Positions 23,772-33,713 of a stretch of DNA of 64,000 nt are shown piece after piece. The number at the start of each line of letters is the position of its first letter. The first letter of the stretch is position 1. Source of the stretch: JAMXLO01 sp963818775 (GTDB lineage: Bacteria > Pseudomonadota > Alphaproteobacteria > Acetobacterales > Acetobacteraceae); assembly GCA_963818775.1 (NCBI GenBank), contig CAWFUF010000006.1:124001-188000 (forward strand), written 5' to 3'. The position numbers and the translations under genes are program-made. A model generated the notes under the pieces. The model ran no database searches. It was given only the letters and a program-made list of their open reading frames with translations, and had not been told where the DNA came from.

Positions 23772-24992
23772 ATGGACGCGATACCCGAAGACACCCACCT
23801 GGCGGCAGACATCGACGCGCAACCCTTGGTGCAGGCTGCCGCGGCGCTGCAGCCGACACTCCGGCAATATCGCGAGCAGATTGAGCATGAGCAGTGCCTG
23901 CCACCAGCCCTGGTGGAGCAGTTGCACGCCGCTGGCTTCTATCGAATGGTGATTCCGCGCTCGCTGGGCGGCCTGCAGGTCGATCCTCTGACCTATCTGC
24001 GCGTCGTGGAGCTGCTGTCCGAGGGCGCCGGCTCGGTCGGATGGAACGTCTGCAACAACAGCATCGGCCAGCTTGTCACGCTCGGGTTGCCGGATGAGGG
24101 CGTCCACGAAATCTACCCGCCGGGGCACGCCACCGTGATCGCCGGCACCGCCGTGCAGGGGGGCGGACAGGGGGTGCCGGTCGAGGGCGGCTATCGGGTC
24201 AGCGGACACTGGACCTTCGGCAGCGGCTGCCAGGAGGCCGTCTGGATGTTGGGAAGTTTTCAGATCCTCGATGAGGGTGAACCACGTCGCCGCCCGGACG
24301 GCGGTTCGCTCTACTGGCGCGGGGTCTTTCGCCGCGAGGACGCGAAGATCGTGCCGGGAAGCTGGGACGTGGCCGGGCTGCGCGGGACCGGCAGCTTCGA
24401 CTGGACGGTGAAGGACGTGTTCCTGCCGGAGCGGCGGACATGCCCTCACGTCGGTGTGCCACTGGACAACCAATGGTCGCGCTGGCCGGGGATCACCTAC
24501 GCCTTGCCGAGCCAGGCCTGGGTCGGGCCTCACCATAGCTCTGTCATCACCGGCATCGCGCGTGCCGGCATCGACGCACTGATTGCGCTGGCGGTGGAGA
24601 AGACGCCGCGTGGCCGGACCGGCATGCTGTGCGAGAACCCCCAGGTGCAGGACGCCGTCGGACGGGCCGATGCGATACTGAACGCCGGGCGCGTCTATCG
24701 CAGCGCGATGATCGCCGAACTGTGGAACACGATAGAAGCGGGCAAGGAGACCACGCTTGAACAACGCGCCCGCTGCCGGCTGGCCTCGACCTACGCTGCA
24801 GACAGCGCGCGTGAGGCGATGGATCTCGTGTACCGGCTTGGCGGCAGCACGTCGTTCAAGCGCGAGAGCCGCCTGGCAGAGTGCTGGCGCGACCTGCACG
24901 TCGTCGGCCAGACGGTGACAATCGCGCCGGAGTGGTACCCGATCGGTGGGCGGGCCTATCTTGGGATGGATACGGGCCCGCGCCTGCGTTAG
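23772..24992 (+). CDS. Acyl-CoA dehydrogenase-fold flavin-dependent monooxygenase/oxidoreductase
   Basis: The 406-residue protein has the acyl-CoA dehydrogenase fold: an N-terminal helical domain with LPPALVEQLHAAGFYRMVIPRSLGG, the beta domain with GGYRVSGHWTFGSGC and WDVAGLRGTGSFDW, and a helical C-terminal domain. The segment GSVGWNVCNNS and the sequence style resemble HsaA/DszC-like group D monooxygenases rather than beta-oxidation enzymes. The catalytic glutamate region is not evident. A partner flavin reductase is not adjacent. The gene stands alone after the repeat-bearing gap. Confidence 0.8.
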   Translation: MDAIPEDTHLAADIDAQPLVQAAAALQPTLRQYREQIEHEQCLPPALVEQLHAAGFYRMVIPRSLGGLQVDPLTYLRVVELLSEGAGSVGWNVCNNSIGQLVTLGLPDEGVHEIYPPGHATVIAGTAVQGGGQGVPVEGGYRVSGHWTFGSGCQEAVWMLGSFQILDEGEPRRRPDGGSLYWRGVFRREDAKIVPGSWDVAGLRGTGSFDWTVKDVFLPERRTCPHVGVPLDNQWSRWPGITYALPSQAWVGPHHSSVITGIARAGIDALIALAVEKTPRGRTGMLCENPQVQDAVGRADAILNAGRVYRSAMIAELWNTIEAGKETTLEQRARCRLASTYAADSAREAMDLVYRLGGSTSFKRESRLAECWRDLHVVGQTVTIAPEWYPIGGRAYLGMDTGPRLR

Positions 24993-25186
24993 GCGCGGCT
25001 TCCCGGATTGAGTTCATACAAGTGGGGTGCGTTCCGGCTGTGCGTGGTTTATAAATTCGTTTTTATGGAGTGAGGCACTCACAAGCGGGCGATGTAACGC
25101 CGCGAGCATTGTTTGTTACACGTATTTCACCAAAATCAGGGCCCGCGGCGTCTTGATTCCGTTTACCGCAGGTGGACCTTATTAAG

Positions 25187-26326
25187 ATGAAGAAATTCTA
25201 TTTGCTGCTTTTTGCCGCAGCCATTGTGTCATCGGTCATCGTCTGGTTCGCACGCGACCACACCGAACTGAACGCTCAGGCTGCAGCTCCTGCCCCGGCG
25301 GTTCCGGTAACGGCGACGCCCGCGAAACTGCAAGATGTTCCGGTTTACCTGCGAGGTCTCGGTACAGTGTTGGCGTTCAACACGGTCGAGATCAAAGCGC
25401 AGGTCAACGGGATGCTCATCGCCATCCCCGTGCACGAGGGTCAGGAGGTCCGTCAGGGCGATATCGTGGCCCAGATCGATCCTCGCCCATATCAGGCCGC
25501 GCTCGACCAGGCGACTGCGCAACGTGCCGAGGACGCGGCGCAGCTACAGAGCGCGCAACTCGATCTGCAACGCTATCAGCATCTGGCAAAGAGCCAGTTC
25601 GCACCGGTACAGCAGGTGGACGATCAGCAGGCGACCGTCAACAAACTGGTGGCGACCATGCAGGCGGACACGGCGGCGATCGAGACCGCGCAGATCAATC
25701 TCGACTATTGTACGATACGCGCGCCGATCAACGGTCGCGTCAGCTTTCATCAAACCGATATCGGCAATCTGATCGAGGTGGCGAACCAGACCGGCATTGT
25801 GTCGATCACGCAAGACAAGCCGATATCGGTCGTCTTCACGTTGCCCGAGGCGCAACTGCCTCGCATCCACCAGGCGATGGCGAGTGCCGAGTTGCCCGTG
25901 GCGGCCTACGACAGCGATGACCGGGCGAAGCTTGCCGACGGCCAATTGCTGACGCCGAACAACGCGATCGATACCTCCACCGGGACAATTCAGCTCAAGG
26001 CCACATTCGCGAACGATAACGACGCACTGTGGCCCGGCGAGTTCGTCAATGCGAGGCTGCGGGTGGATACCTTGCATCGGGTGGTTACCGTGCCGGTCGC
26101 GGCAGTTCAGCACGGGCCAGACGGTCTGTTCCTCTACACGGTCAAGCCGGACAACACGATACAGGAGCTTGCCGTCCAGCTCGCTTACCAGAACGACGAT
26201 ATCGCCGTCATCGCCAAAGGTCTGAAGGGCGGCGAAAACGTCGTGCTCACCGGACAATCGCGGTTGTCGCCTGGTACGCGTGTCGCGATGAACGCCAGCA
26301 GCTCAGCGCCCGGCAACAAGAGCTAG
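25187..26326 (+). CDS. RND efflux periplasmic adaptor (membrane fusion protein)
   Basis: The 379-residue AcrA/MdtA-type adaptor has an N-terminal anchor (KKFYLLLFAAAIVSSVIVW), a lipoyl-half segment VEIKAQVNGMLIAIPVHEGQEVRQGDIVAQIDPRPY, a coiled-coil hairpin (about 95-165) and the second lipoyl half TIRAPINGRVSFHQTDIGNLI. It then continues into the beta-barrel and membrane-proximal domains. It should link the RND pump at 26339 to an outer membrane channel. ATG 25187 is preferred over GTG 25172. An AT-rich stretch near 25050-25070 is a candidate promoter region. No regulator is adjacent. Confidence 0.9.
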   Translation: MKKFYLLLFAAAIVSSVIVWFARDHTELNAQAAAPAPAVPVTATPAKLQDVPVYLRGLGTVLAFNTVEIKAQVNGMLIAIPVHEGQEVRQGDIVAQIDPRPYQAALDQATAQRAEDAAQLQSAQLDLQRYQHLAKSQFAPVQQVDDQQATVNKLVATMQADTAAIETAQINLDYCTIRAPINGRVSFHQTDIGNLIEVANQTGIVSITQDKPISVVFTLPEAQLPRIHQAMASAELPVAAYDSDDRAKLADGQLLTPNNAIDTSTGTIQLKATFANDNDALWPGEFVNARLRVDTLHRVVTVPVAAVQHGPDGLFLYTVKPDNTIQELAVQLAYQNDDIAVIAKGLKGGENVVLTGQSRLSPGTRVAMNASSSAPGNKS

Positions 26327-26338
26327 GCGCGATCACAG

Positions 26339-29300
26339 ATGAGCATCTCGACGCCATTCATACGCCGCCCGATTGCCACCTCACTGCTGACGGCGGCGGT
26401 GTTGCTGGCGGGCCTCGTCGCGTTCCCGCTGCTGCCGGTGGCGCCGTTGCCCAACGTCGAGTTCCCCACTCTTGCGGTAACGGCCAACTATCCCGGCGCA
26501 AGTCCCGAGACGATGGCCTCCACCGTCGCGACGCCTCTGGAAACCGAGTTCGGCGAGATGCTGCCCGGCCTGGCGCAGATGACCTCGACCAGCGTGTTGG
26601 GCAGTACGCAGATCACGTTGCAGTTCGATCTCAGTACCGACATCAAGGCCGAAGCCACCATGGTGCTCGAGGCGATCAACGCTGCCGAGGGCTCACTGCC
26701 GAAGAATCTGCCTAATCCGCCGACGTTCCGCGAGACCAATCCGTCGGATGCGCCGATCATGATCCTCTCGATGCAATCGGACCAGGCGCCGATCACCGAA
26801 GTGGATGACTATGCAGAGAACCTCGTCGCGCAGCAGTTGTCGCAGCTTCAAGGCGTGGGGCAGGTTCTGGTAGGCGGACAGCAGACGCCGGCAATTCGGG
26901 TTCAGGTCGACCCCGCCAAGCTGGCCTCGATGGGCATGACCCTGGAGGACGTCCGCACCGTGCTGACGAACGCAACCGTCGATAATCCGAAAGGCAGCAT
27001 CAACGGCCCGCAGCAATCCTTTACGATCTATGCCAACGATCAACTTACCAAGGCAGAACCATACAACAACATCATCATCGGCTATCGCAACGGCGCGGCG
27101 ATCCGCATCGGCGATATCGGGCGTGCGGTCGACGGCCCGCAGAACGACCAGTTGAGGGCGTGGACCGACGGCAAGCCCGCGATCCTGCTGCTGGTATTCA
27201 AGCAGGCCAACGCCAACGTCATCACCACCGCCGACAGCGTGAAGGCCAAGCTGCCATCGCTGGAGAATAATATACCGCCGACCATCCACATGTCGGTGGT
27301 GTCCGATCGTACGCTGACGATCCGTGCATCGGTCAGCGATGTCGAGTTCACTCTGACGCTGGCCATCGTGCTGGTGGTGATGGTGATCTTTGTGTTCCTG
27401 CGCAATGTGTGGGCCACCATCATACCCAGCGTCACGATACCGGTGGCCCTCGCCGGCACGCTCGGCGCGATGTATGTGTGCGGCTTCAGCCTGGACAACC
27501 TGTCGCTGATGGGCCTGACCATCGCGGTCGGCTTCGTGGTGGACGACGCCATCGTGATGCTGGAGAACATCTTCCGTCATATCGAGGAAGGCATGAGACC
27601 GCTCGACGCCGCCATCAAGGGCGCGGGCGAGATCGGCTTCACCATCATATCGATCAGCTTCTCGCTGATCGCGGTGTTTATTCCGCTGCTGCTCATGGGT
27701 GGCATTGTCGGCCGGCTGTTCCGTGAGTTCGCGATCTGCGTGTCGATGACCATTGTCATTTCGGCACTGGTGTCGCTGACACTGACGCCGATGATGGCAT
27801 CGCGGTTCCTGGCGTCGTCCGAAGACGCGCACCAGCACGGCCGCATCTACAACGTCATCGAGCGGATGTTCGCCGGCATATTGCGCTTTTATGAGCGGAC
27901 GCTCGACATCGCGTTACGCTTCCGCTTCATCACCTTGATGGTGTTCCTGGCGACGGTGACGCTCAGCGTCGTGCTCTACGTGATGATCCCAAAGGGCTTT
28001 TTCCCGGACCAGGACACCGGCATCATGATCGGCACCACCGACGCGGCTCAGGACATCTCGTTCGATGCCATGTCGGCATTGCAGCAGCAGGTGAACAAGA
28101 TCGTTCTCGCCGACCCCGCGGTGTCGTCGGTGGTGGCGGCGGTCGGCGCCGGCGTTGCCGGTCAGACGGCCAACAACGGCCGCATGTACATCACGCTGAA
28201 GCCCTGGGACCAACGCAAGGACAACGCGTTCCAGGTGATTGAGCGCCTCGATCGCAAGATGCAATCCGTGCAGGGCATCCGCCTGTTCCTGCAAGCCGTG
28301 CAGGACGTGCGCGTGGGCGGGCGCATTTCACGCACGCAGTATCAATACACCCTCCAGGACGACAAATCGGACGAACTCAACACGTGGGCACCGAAGATCC
28401 TGGACAAGCTGCGGACGCTGCCGCAGCTCGCCGATGTCACCTCGGATCAGGAAGTCGCGGGCACCACCGAGACGTTGACCTATGACAGGGATCAGGCAGC
28501 CCGGTTCGGCGTGCAGCCGGCCGCGATGGACGACATCCTGTACGACGCATTCGGTCAGCGCGAGGTGGCGCAGTACTTCACCGGTAACAAGGCCTATTAC
28601 GTCGTCCTGGAGGCCTTGCCGGATCAGCAAGGCCGGTTGAGCACGTTGCAGAAGCTCTACGTCACGTCGTCCAGCGGACAGGCGGTGCCGTTGTCCACGC
28701 TGGTGCACGAGACATCGGCGCCCGTGCAGCCGGTCGCGGTTAACCACCAAAGCCAGTTCCCGGCGGTGACCATCTCATTCAACCTAAAAGGCGGCGCCTC
28801 GCTGGGCGACGCGGTGAATGCCATTGAGCGCACCGAAGCGGGAATGGGCGTGCCGGTAACGGTGGAAGGCTCATTCCAGGGCACGGCGCAGGCATTCCAG
28901 AGTTCGCTGAGTTCCGAGCCCTATCTGATCGCGGCGGCGCTGATCACCGTCTACATCATCCTCGGCATTCTGTACGAGAGTTACGTGCTGCCGTTGACGA
29001 TATTGTCCACGCTGCCATCCGCCGGCGTGGGGGCGCTGCTGATCCTGCTGATCTTCGGCTACCAGCTCACCGTGATCGCCCTCATCGGCATCATCCTGCT
29101 GATCGGCATCGTGAAGAAGAACGGCATCATGATGGTGGACTTTGCCATCACGGCCGAGAGACGCGACGGGCTGGCGCCTGTGGCGGCGATCCGTCAGGCC
29201 TGCCTGCTGCGCTTCCGGCCGATCCTGATGACCACCATGGCAGCTCTGCTCAGTGGCGTACCTCTGATGCTGGAAAATGGAGCGGGATCGGAGCTGCGCA

Positions 29301-29482
29301 AGCCACTGGGTTTCGCCATGGTCGGCGGGTTGGCACTGAGCCAGGTGCTCACGCTCTACACCACGCCAGTGGTCTACCTCTATCTCGACCAGCTGCAGCA
29401 GTGGCTGGCGCCGCGTCGGACACCTCATGTGCCGAAGTTGGCAGCGATCATGGCGAGTTCACAGGGCGAGGGGGCGGACTGA
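26339..29482 (+). CDS. RND-family multidrug efflux transporter, inner membrane pump
   Basis: The 1047-residue AcrB/MdtBC-type proton antiporter has an N-terminal helix followed by the porter segment PLPNVEFPTLAVTANYPGAS. A double aspartate for proton relay lies in VGFVVDDAIVMLENI and a relay lysine region in IVKKNGIMMVDFAI. Two large periplasmic loops are each flanked by six helices. It starts 12 bp after the adaptor stop, giving a two-gene efflux unit. An outer membrane factor gene is absent, so a TolC-like channel must come from elsewhere. The substrates are unknown. Confidence 0.93.
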   Translation: MSISTPFIRRPIATSLLTAAVLLAGLVAFPLLPVAPLPNVEFPTLAVTANYPGASPETMASTVATPLETEFGEMLPGLAQMTSTSVLGSTQITLQFDLSTDIKAEATMVLEAINAAEGSLPKNLPNPPTFRETNPSDAPIMILSMQSDQAPITEVDDYAENLVAQQLSQLQGVGQVLVGGQQTPAIRVQVDPAKLASMGMTLEDVRTVLTNATVDNPKGSINGPQQSFTIYANDQLTKAEPYNNIIIGYRNGAAIRIGDIGRAVDGPQNDQLRAWTDGKPAILLLVFKQANANVITTADSVKAKLPSLENNIPPTIHMSVVSDRTLTIRASVSDVEFTLTLAIVLVVMVIFVFLRNVWATIIPSVTIPVALAGTLGAMYVCGFSLDNLSLMGLTIAVGFVVDDAIVMLENIFRHIEEGMRPLDAAIKGAGEIGFTIISISFSLIAVFIPLLLMGGIVGRLFREFAICVSMTIVISALVSLTLTPMMASRFLASSEDAHQHGRIYNVIERMFAGILRFYERTLDIALRFRFITLMVFLATVTLSVVLYVMIPKGFFPDQDTGIMIGTTDAAQDISFDAMSALQQQVNKIVLADPAVSSVVAAVGAGVAGQTANNGRMYITLKPWDQRKDNAFQVIERLDRKMQSVQGIRLFLQAVQDVRVGGRISRTQYQYTLQDDKSDELNTWAPKILDKLRTLPQLADVTSDQEVAGTTETLTYDRDQAARFGVQPAAMDDILYDAFGQREVAQYFTGNKAYYVVLEALPDQQGRLSTLQKLYVTSSSGQAVPLSTLVHETSAPVQPVAVNHQSQFPAVTISFNLKGGASLGDAVNAIERTEAGMGVPVTVEGSFQGTAQAFQSSLSSEPYLIAAALITVYIILGILYESYVLPLTILSTLPSAGVGALLILLIFGYQLTVIALIGIILLIGIVKKNGIMMVDFAITAERRDGLAPVAAIRQACLLRFRPILMTTMAALLSGVPLMLENGAGSELRKPLGFAMVGGLALSQVLTLYTTPVVYLYLDQLQQWLAPRRTPHVPKLAAIMASSQGEGAD

Positions 29483-29561
29483 GAAAGCCAGGAGGAACGT
29501 TCGAGATGGCGTTGCACTCGGCAACCTTGCCTTGCTTCAGAAGCAATTGGAGAATTTTTCG

Positions 29562-29978
29562 ATGGCTGAGGCTCGATGCAGTTGCGGTGCCGTCACGCTG
29601 TCGCTTCCAGGACCATCTGAGCTGGTCGTAGCCTGTCACTGCATCGACTGCCAACGCCGAACCGGCGCGCCGTTCGGTGTAGGCGCTTTTTACCCCGCTG
29701 AGGTCGTCACCATCTCAGGAACCCCAAAAGAGTTCACACGCACCGCCGCAAGCGGCGGGAAGGTCCATACCTTTTTTTGTCCAAACTGCGGCTCAACAGT
29801 CTACTGGCAAGCCGAGAATCTGCCCGCGCTGATCGGCGTTGCTGTCGGCGCGCTGGCAGACCCGAATTACCCAGCCCCCGTCAGATCGGTTTTCGAGCAG
29901 TCGAGACATATTTGGGTTCACATTGATGGTGCGGTTGAACATTTCCAGCAAAGCAGCGTGCCAGATAATTCAAAGTAA
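29562..29978 (+). CDS. GFA-family zinc protein (glutathione-dependent formaldehyde-activating enzyme/Mss4-like)
   Basis: The 138-residue protein has the GFA/CENP-V zinc ligands in order: ARCSCGAVTL (C-x-C), VVACHCIDCQRRTGAPFG (C-x-C-x-x-C) and TFFCPNCGSTVYW (C-x-x-C). The beta-fold and length suit the family, whose members bind zinc and in some cases bind glutathione. The ATG at 29562 follows TTGGAGAA. It sits between the RND pump and the marR gene on the same strand, probably as its own unit. The substrate is unknown. Confidence 0.87.
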   Translation: MAEARCSCGAVTLSLPGPSELVVACHCIDCQRRTGAPFGVGAFYPAEVVTISGTPKEFTRTAASGGKVHTFFCPNCGSTVYWQAENLPALIGVAVGALADPNYPAPVRSVFEQSRHIWVHIDGAVEHFQQSSVPDNSK

Positions 29979-30101
29979 GACGCCACCGGCCAATACCGCA
30001 GCCGAAAGCCCGACCTGCGATGCGAGAGACCACCACCGGTAGCCCAGTTGCCACGATAGATGGCATGCCACATATTGGTAAGCCATGTTATTGGACGGCC
30101 G

Positions 30102-30557
30102 ATGAGGAAGAACCAGCGTCAGTTGCGCGAGGGCTTTGGAGCCCTCGTCGCCCGCGCGGCCCGGCAATGGCGTCGCGAGGTCGACCGCCGTCTGCAGCCA
30201 TTCGGCCTGACCGAGGCCACGTGGTTGCCGCTGATCTACCTTGCGAGAGCGCATGTGCCGATGCGGCAGAAGGATCTCGCCACCGCACTGACGCTCGACG
30301 GCTCGTCTGTCGTGCGCCTGCTCGACGCGCTCGAAGGATCGGGCCTGATCGAGCGCCGCGAGGAAGGCGCTGACCGCAGGGCCAAGATCATCGTGCTGAC
30401 CGCGCGCGGCTGGTCGATCATCGAGCGGGTCGAGGCTGCCTCGCGCGAGGTACGAAACGCCACGCTCGCCGGCCTGTCCGAGGACGAACTCGGGACAGCG
30501 ACCCACGTGCTCGAACTGGTCTGCGAAAACCTCGCGCGGCAGGACAAGACGGAGTGA
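30102..30557 (+). CDS. MarR-family transcriptional regulator
   Basis: The 151-residue winged-helix regulator contains GLTEATWLPLIYLARAHVPMRQKDLATALTLDGSSVVRLLDALEGSGLIERREEGADRRAKIIVLTARG. That stretch covers the MarR recognition helix and the R-x-x-x-x-D-R-R wing. ATG 30102 (MRKNQRQL) is preferred; an earlier ATG at 30060 is in frame. Its stop overlaps the GTG of the DHA2 efflux gene, so it almost certainly regulates that operon in response to a small ligand. Confidence 0.9.
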   Translation: MRKNQRQLREGFGALVARAARQWRREVDRRLQPFGLTEATWLPLIYLARAHVPMRQKDLATALTLDGSSVVRLLDALEGSGLIERREEGADRRAKIIVLTARGWSIIERVEAASREVRNATLAGLSEDELGTATHVLELVCENLARQDKTE

Positions 30558-32080
30558 GCGCAACAGCGATCGCAGTCGCGGGGCCACCGACGGTGAGCCG
30601 AGCGGTCCGCATGATCGTGACGGTCTGCACGATTCTGGCCACCCTGATGCAGTCGCTCGACAGCACCATTGCCAATGTCGCACTGCCCTACATGCAGGGC
30701 ACGATGTCGGCAAGCCAGGATGAGATCAACTGGGTGCTGACGAGTTACATCGTCGCGGCGGCGATCATGACAGCGCCCACCGGCTTCCTGGCCTCGCGGT
30801 TTGGCCGCACGCGGTTATTCGTAACCGCTGTCGTCGGCTTTACCATCGCATCCGCACTGTGCGGGCTGGCGGAGTCGCTCGGCCAGATCGTGGTGTTTCG
30901 CATCCTGCAAGGGATGTTCGGGGCGGCCCTGGTGCCGCTTTCGCAGTCGGTGATGTACGAACTCTACCCGCCCGAGCAACGTGCCAAGGCGATGGGCCTG
31001 TGGACCATGGGCGTTATGATGGGCCCAATTTGCGGCCCCATCCTCGGCGGATGGCTCACCGACAATTACAGTTGGCGCTGGGTATTCTACATCAATGTGC
31101 CGTTCGGCATCGTGACCGCGATCGGTCTGGTGACTTTCCTGCAGGAGAGTTCGTACGGCAGGTCGGCGAGACTCGACTGGATCGGCTTCGGCGCGTTGAG
31201 CCTGGCGATCGGCTCGTTCCAGATGATGCTCGACCGCGGCGAGACACTGGACTGGTTCAGCTCGCGCGAGATCGTGCTGGAGGCCTTCATCGCGGGTGTC
31301 GCGTTCTACGTCTTTCTGGTGCAGTTCTGCCTGGCACCTCGGCCATTCCTGTCGCCCCGGTTGTTTGCCGACCGGAATTTCACTGTCGGCGCCTTCCTTT
31401 ACGCGATCATGGGACTGATCATGTATGCATCGCTGGCGCTCCTGGCGCCGTATCTGCAGACGATGATGAACTATCCCGTCATGACTGCCGGTATCGTGCT
31501 GGCACCGCGTGGCGCGGGGTTGATGGTGGCCGCGCTGATTTGCGGCAGGGTGATGGGAAGGGTGAGCGCCCGGCTGCTGGTCGGCGTCGGTTTCGTTGTC
31601 GGCGCCTATGCGCTGCACGAGATGACTCTGTGGACGCCCGACATAGCGGAATCGACCGTGATCATCGTGGGCTTCATCCAGGGCATCAGCATCGGTTTTC
31701 TGGCGATCCCGATCAACATCATCGCATTTGCAACGCTGCCATCGGCGATACGGACCGAGGCCACCAGCATTTACAGCCTGATGCGCAATCTTGGCAGTGC
31801 AATAGGAATTTCCATCACCGGTGCGCTGTTGCAGACCAACACCCAGGTCAACCACGCCATCATCGCGGAGGACGTAACCCCGTTCAACCGCGCTCTGCAG
31901 TCCGGTGCGGCCTCACAACTCTGGAATACGGGGTCCCCACACGGCATCGCACTGCTGGACCAGGCAGTAACCTATCAGGCCAGGATCATTGCCTACGTCG
32001 ACGACTTCAAGTTGATGCTCGTGCTGGCGATCTTTGTTCTGCCGCTCCTGCTGCTGGTGCGCACACCGCGCTCGCAATAA
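30554..32080 (+). CDS. DHA2-family MFS drug efflux permease (EmrB/QacA type)
   Basis: The 508-residue protein has fourteen predicted helices. DHA2 motifs include LDSTIANVALPYMQGTMSAS in helix 1, FGRTRLFVTAVVGFTIASALCG (motif A) and LGPxxGGWLTD-like GPICGPILGGWLTDNYSWRW (motif C). The GTG start at 30554 overlaps the marR stop (GTGA). Family members export lipophilic drugs by proton antiport, often with an EmrA-like adaptor, which is absent here. It ends 3 bp before the convergent GMC oxidoreductase stop. Confidence 0.92.
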   Translation: MSATAIAVAGPPTVSRAVRMIVTVCTILATLMQSLDSTIANVALPYMQGTMSASQDEINWVLTSYIVAAAIMTAPTGFLASRFGRTRLFVTAVVGFTIASALCGLAESLGQIVVFRILQGMFGAALVPLSQSVMYELYPPEQRAKAMGLWTMGVMMGPICGPILGGWLTDNYSWRWVFYINVPFGIVTAIGLVTFLQESSYGRSARLDWIGFGALSLAIGSFQMMLDRGETLDWFSSREIVLEAFIAGVAFYVFLVQFCLAPRPFLSPRLFADRNFTVGAFLYAIMGLIMYASLALLAPYLQTMMNYPVMTAGIVLAPRGAGLMVAALICGRVMGRVSARLLVGVGFVVGAYALHEMTLWTPDIAESTVIIVGFIQGISIGFLAIPINIIAFATLPSAIRTEATSIYSLMRNLGSAIGISITGALLQTNTQVNHAIIAEDVTPFNRALQSGAASQLWNTGSPHGIALLDQAVTYQARIIAYVDDFKLMLVLAIFVLPLLLLVRTPRSQ

Positions 32081-32083
32081 TTG

Positions 32084-33682
32084 TCACACCATCGCCAGCA
32101 TCATGCGGGATGCCTTCTCGCCGATCATGATCGAGGGCGCATTGGTATTGCCCGAGGTCAGCGTCGGCATGATCGACGCATCGGCGACGCGCAGGCCTTG
32201 CATCCCGTGCACGCGAAGCTGGTCGTCCACCACCGCCATCGGATCTGAGCCCATCTTGCATGTGCCGACCGGATGATAGGTGGTCTCGGCATTCTTCCTG
32301 ATCCAGTCGAGCAGCTCGTCGTCGGACTGGATATTCACCCCCGGCGCGATCTCGTCGGTGGCAATGCCCTGCATGGTGGGCGCTGTCATGATGCGCCGCG
32401 TGATGCGCATTGCCTCCAGCGTCACATCGCGGTCGAGCTGTGCGGTCATGAAGTTGAAGCGGACCGCGGGTGGCGTGTGCGGCGACTTCGAGGTCACATG
32501 GATGCTGCCGGTGCTTTCCGAACGCAGGATGTTCATGATCGCGGTAACGCCGGATTGCCTGGCGAGCCGGAAGTTCGGATCGGACAGGAAGGGGATCCAG
32601 GAGATCGCCGCGTCGGGTGCGTCCAATCCGGCGCGGGTGCGCACATAGGCGCGGACCGGCGATGCCGGCAGGCCGAGCAGCCCCTTGTGGGTCAGCGCAT
32701 ATTTCAGCGCCTGCTGCACCATGCCAAGCCCGCGTGCCTTGTCATTGTAGGTCATGCCGAGCGAGGCCGGCACGGTCCATTTCATGCGCGGTGAGTAGTG
32801 ATCGCGCAGGTTCTCGCCGACGCCCTTCAGCGCATGACTGACCTCGATGCCGAGAGCCTGCAGCACGTCGGGATTGCCGATGCCGGACAGTTCGAGAAGC
32901 TGCGGCGAATTGATCGAACCGGCGCTGACGACGACTTCCTTCGCCGCGCGAGCCTCGCGCTGCTGGCCGTTCACCGTGTACCGCACGCCGACGCAGCGCT
33001 TGCCTTCGAGCAGCAGGCATTCGGTGTGCGCATGGGGTTGGATCGTCAGGTTGGGCCGCGTGCGCGCGGGGTTGAGATAGCAGACCGCGGTGCTCATGCG
33101 ACGCCCGCCGCGGATCGTCATCTGGGTCATGCCGATGCCGTCCTGCTTCGCGCCGTTATAGTCTTTGGTGTAGGCGATGCCGACCTCGCCTGCGGCCTTG
33201 ATCAGCGCGTCGTACAGCGGCCCTGTCTCGAAGTTCTCGCTGACCTTCAACGGACCATTGCGGCCGCGATATTCTTCGTCACCGGTGCCCTGGTAGCTTT
33301 CCATGTCGCGAAAGATCGGCAGCACCTCGCGATAGCTCCAGCCGCGGTTGCCGAGCTGCGCCCACTGGTCGTAGTCCTGGGACTGGCCGCGCACGAAGAC
33401 CATGCCGTTGATCGACGACGAACCGCCCAGCAGCTTGCCGCGAGGGATGGGAATGCGGCGCTGGCCAGTGCCCTCGTCAGGCTCCGATGAATACAGCCAG
33501 TTGGCGGCTGGGTTGTTGATCAGCCTGGCAAAGCCGACCGGGATGCGCGACCACGGATGGCTTTCGCGGCCGGCTTCCAGCACGAGCACCTTGTGCCTCG
33601 GGTTGGCGCTCAGCCGGTTGGCGAGGACCGATCCGGCCGATCCCGCGCCCACCACAATATAATCGAACGTCTGGCTATCCAC
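32084..33682 (-). CDS. GMC-family FAD-dependent oxidoreductase (choline dehydrogenase-like)
   Basis: The 532-residue flavoenzyme begins with the FAD-binding motif DYIVVGAGSAGSVLANRL. GMC signatures follow, including GKLLGGSSSINGMVFVRG and GSINSPQLLELSGIG, and the C-terminal active-site region TYHPVGTCKMG...DAS. The GTG start at 33682 follows GGGGAGGAA; the open frame continues further upstream but without support. Relatives oxidise alcohols, choline or sugars. The identity of the alcohol is not clear. A small protein of unknown function is encoded 31 bp upstream on the same strand. Confidence 0.88.
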   Translation of the reverse strand: MDSQTFDYIVVGAGSAGSVLANRLSANPRHKVLVLEAGRESHPWSRIPVGFARLINNPAANWLYSSEPDEGTGQRRIPIPRGKLLGGSSSINGMVFVRGQSQDYDQWAQLGNRGWSYREVLPIFRDMESYQGTGDEEYRGRNGPLKVSENFETGPLYDALIKAAGEVGIAYTKDYNGAKQDGIGMTQMTIRGGRRMSTAVCYLNPARTRPNLTIQPHAHTECLLLEGKRCVGVRYTVNGQQREARAAKEVVVSAGSINSPQLLELSGIGNPDVLQALGIEVSHALKGVGENLRDHYSPRMKWTVPASLGMTYNDKARGLGMVQQALKYALTHKGLLGLPASPVRAYVRTRAGLDAPDAAISWIPFLSDPNFRLARQSGVTAIMNILRSESTGSIHVTSKSPHTPPAVRFNFMTAQLDRDVTLEAMRITRRIMTAPTMQGIATDEIAPGVNIQSDDELLDWIRKNAETTYHPVGTCKMGSDPMAVVDDQLRVHGMQGLRVADASIMPTLTSGNTNAPSIMIGEKASRMMLAMV

Positions 33683-33713
33683 TTTTGTCGTTCCTCCCCA
33701 CACGCAGTTCCGG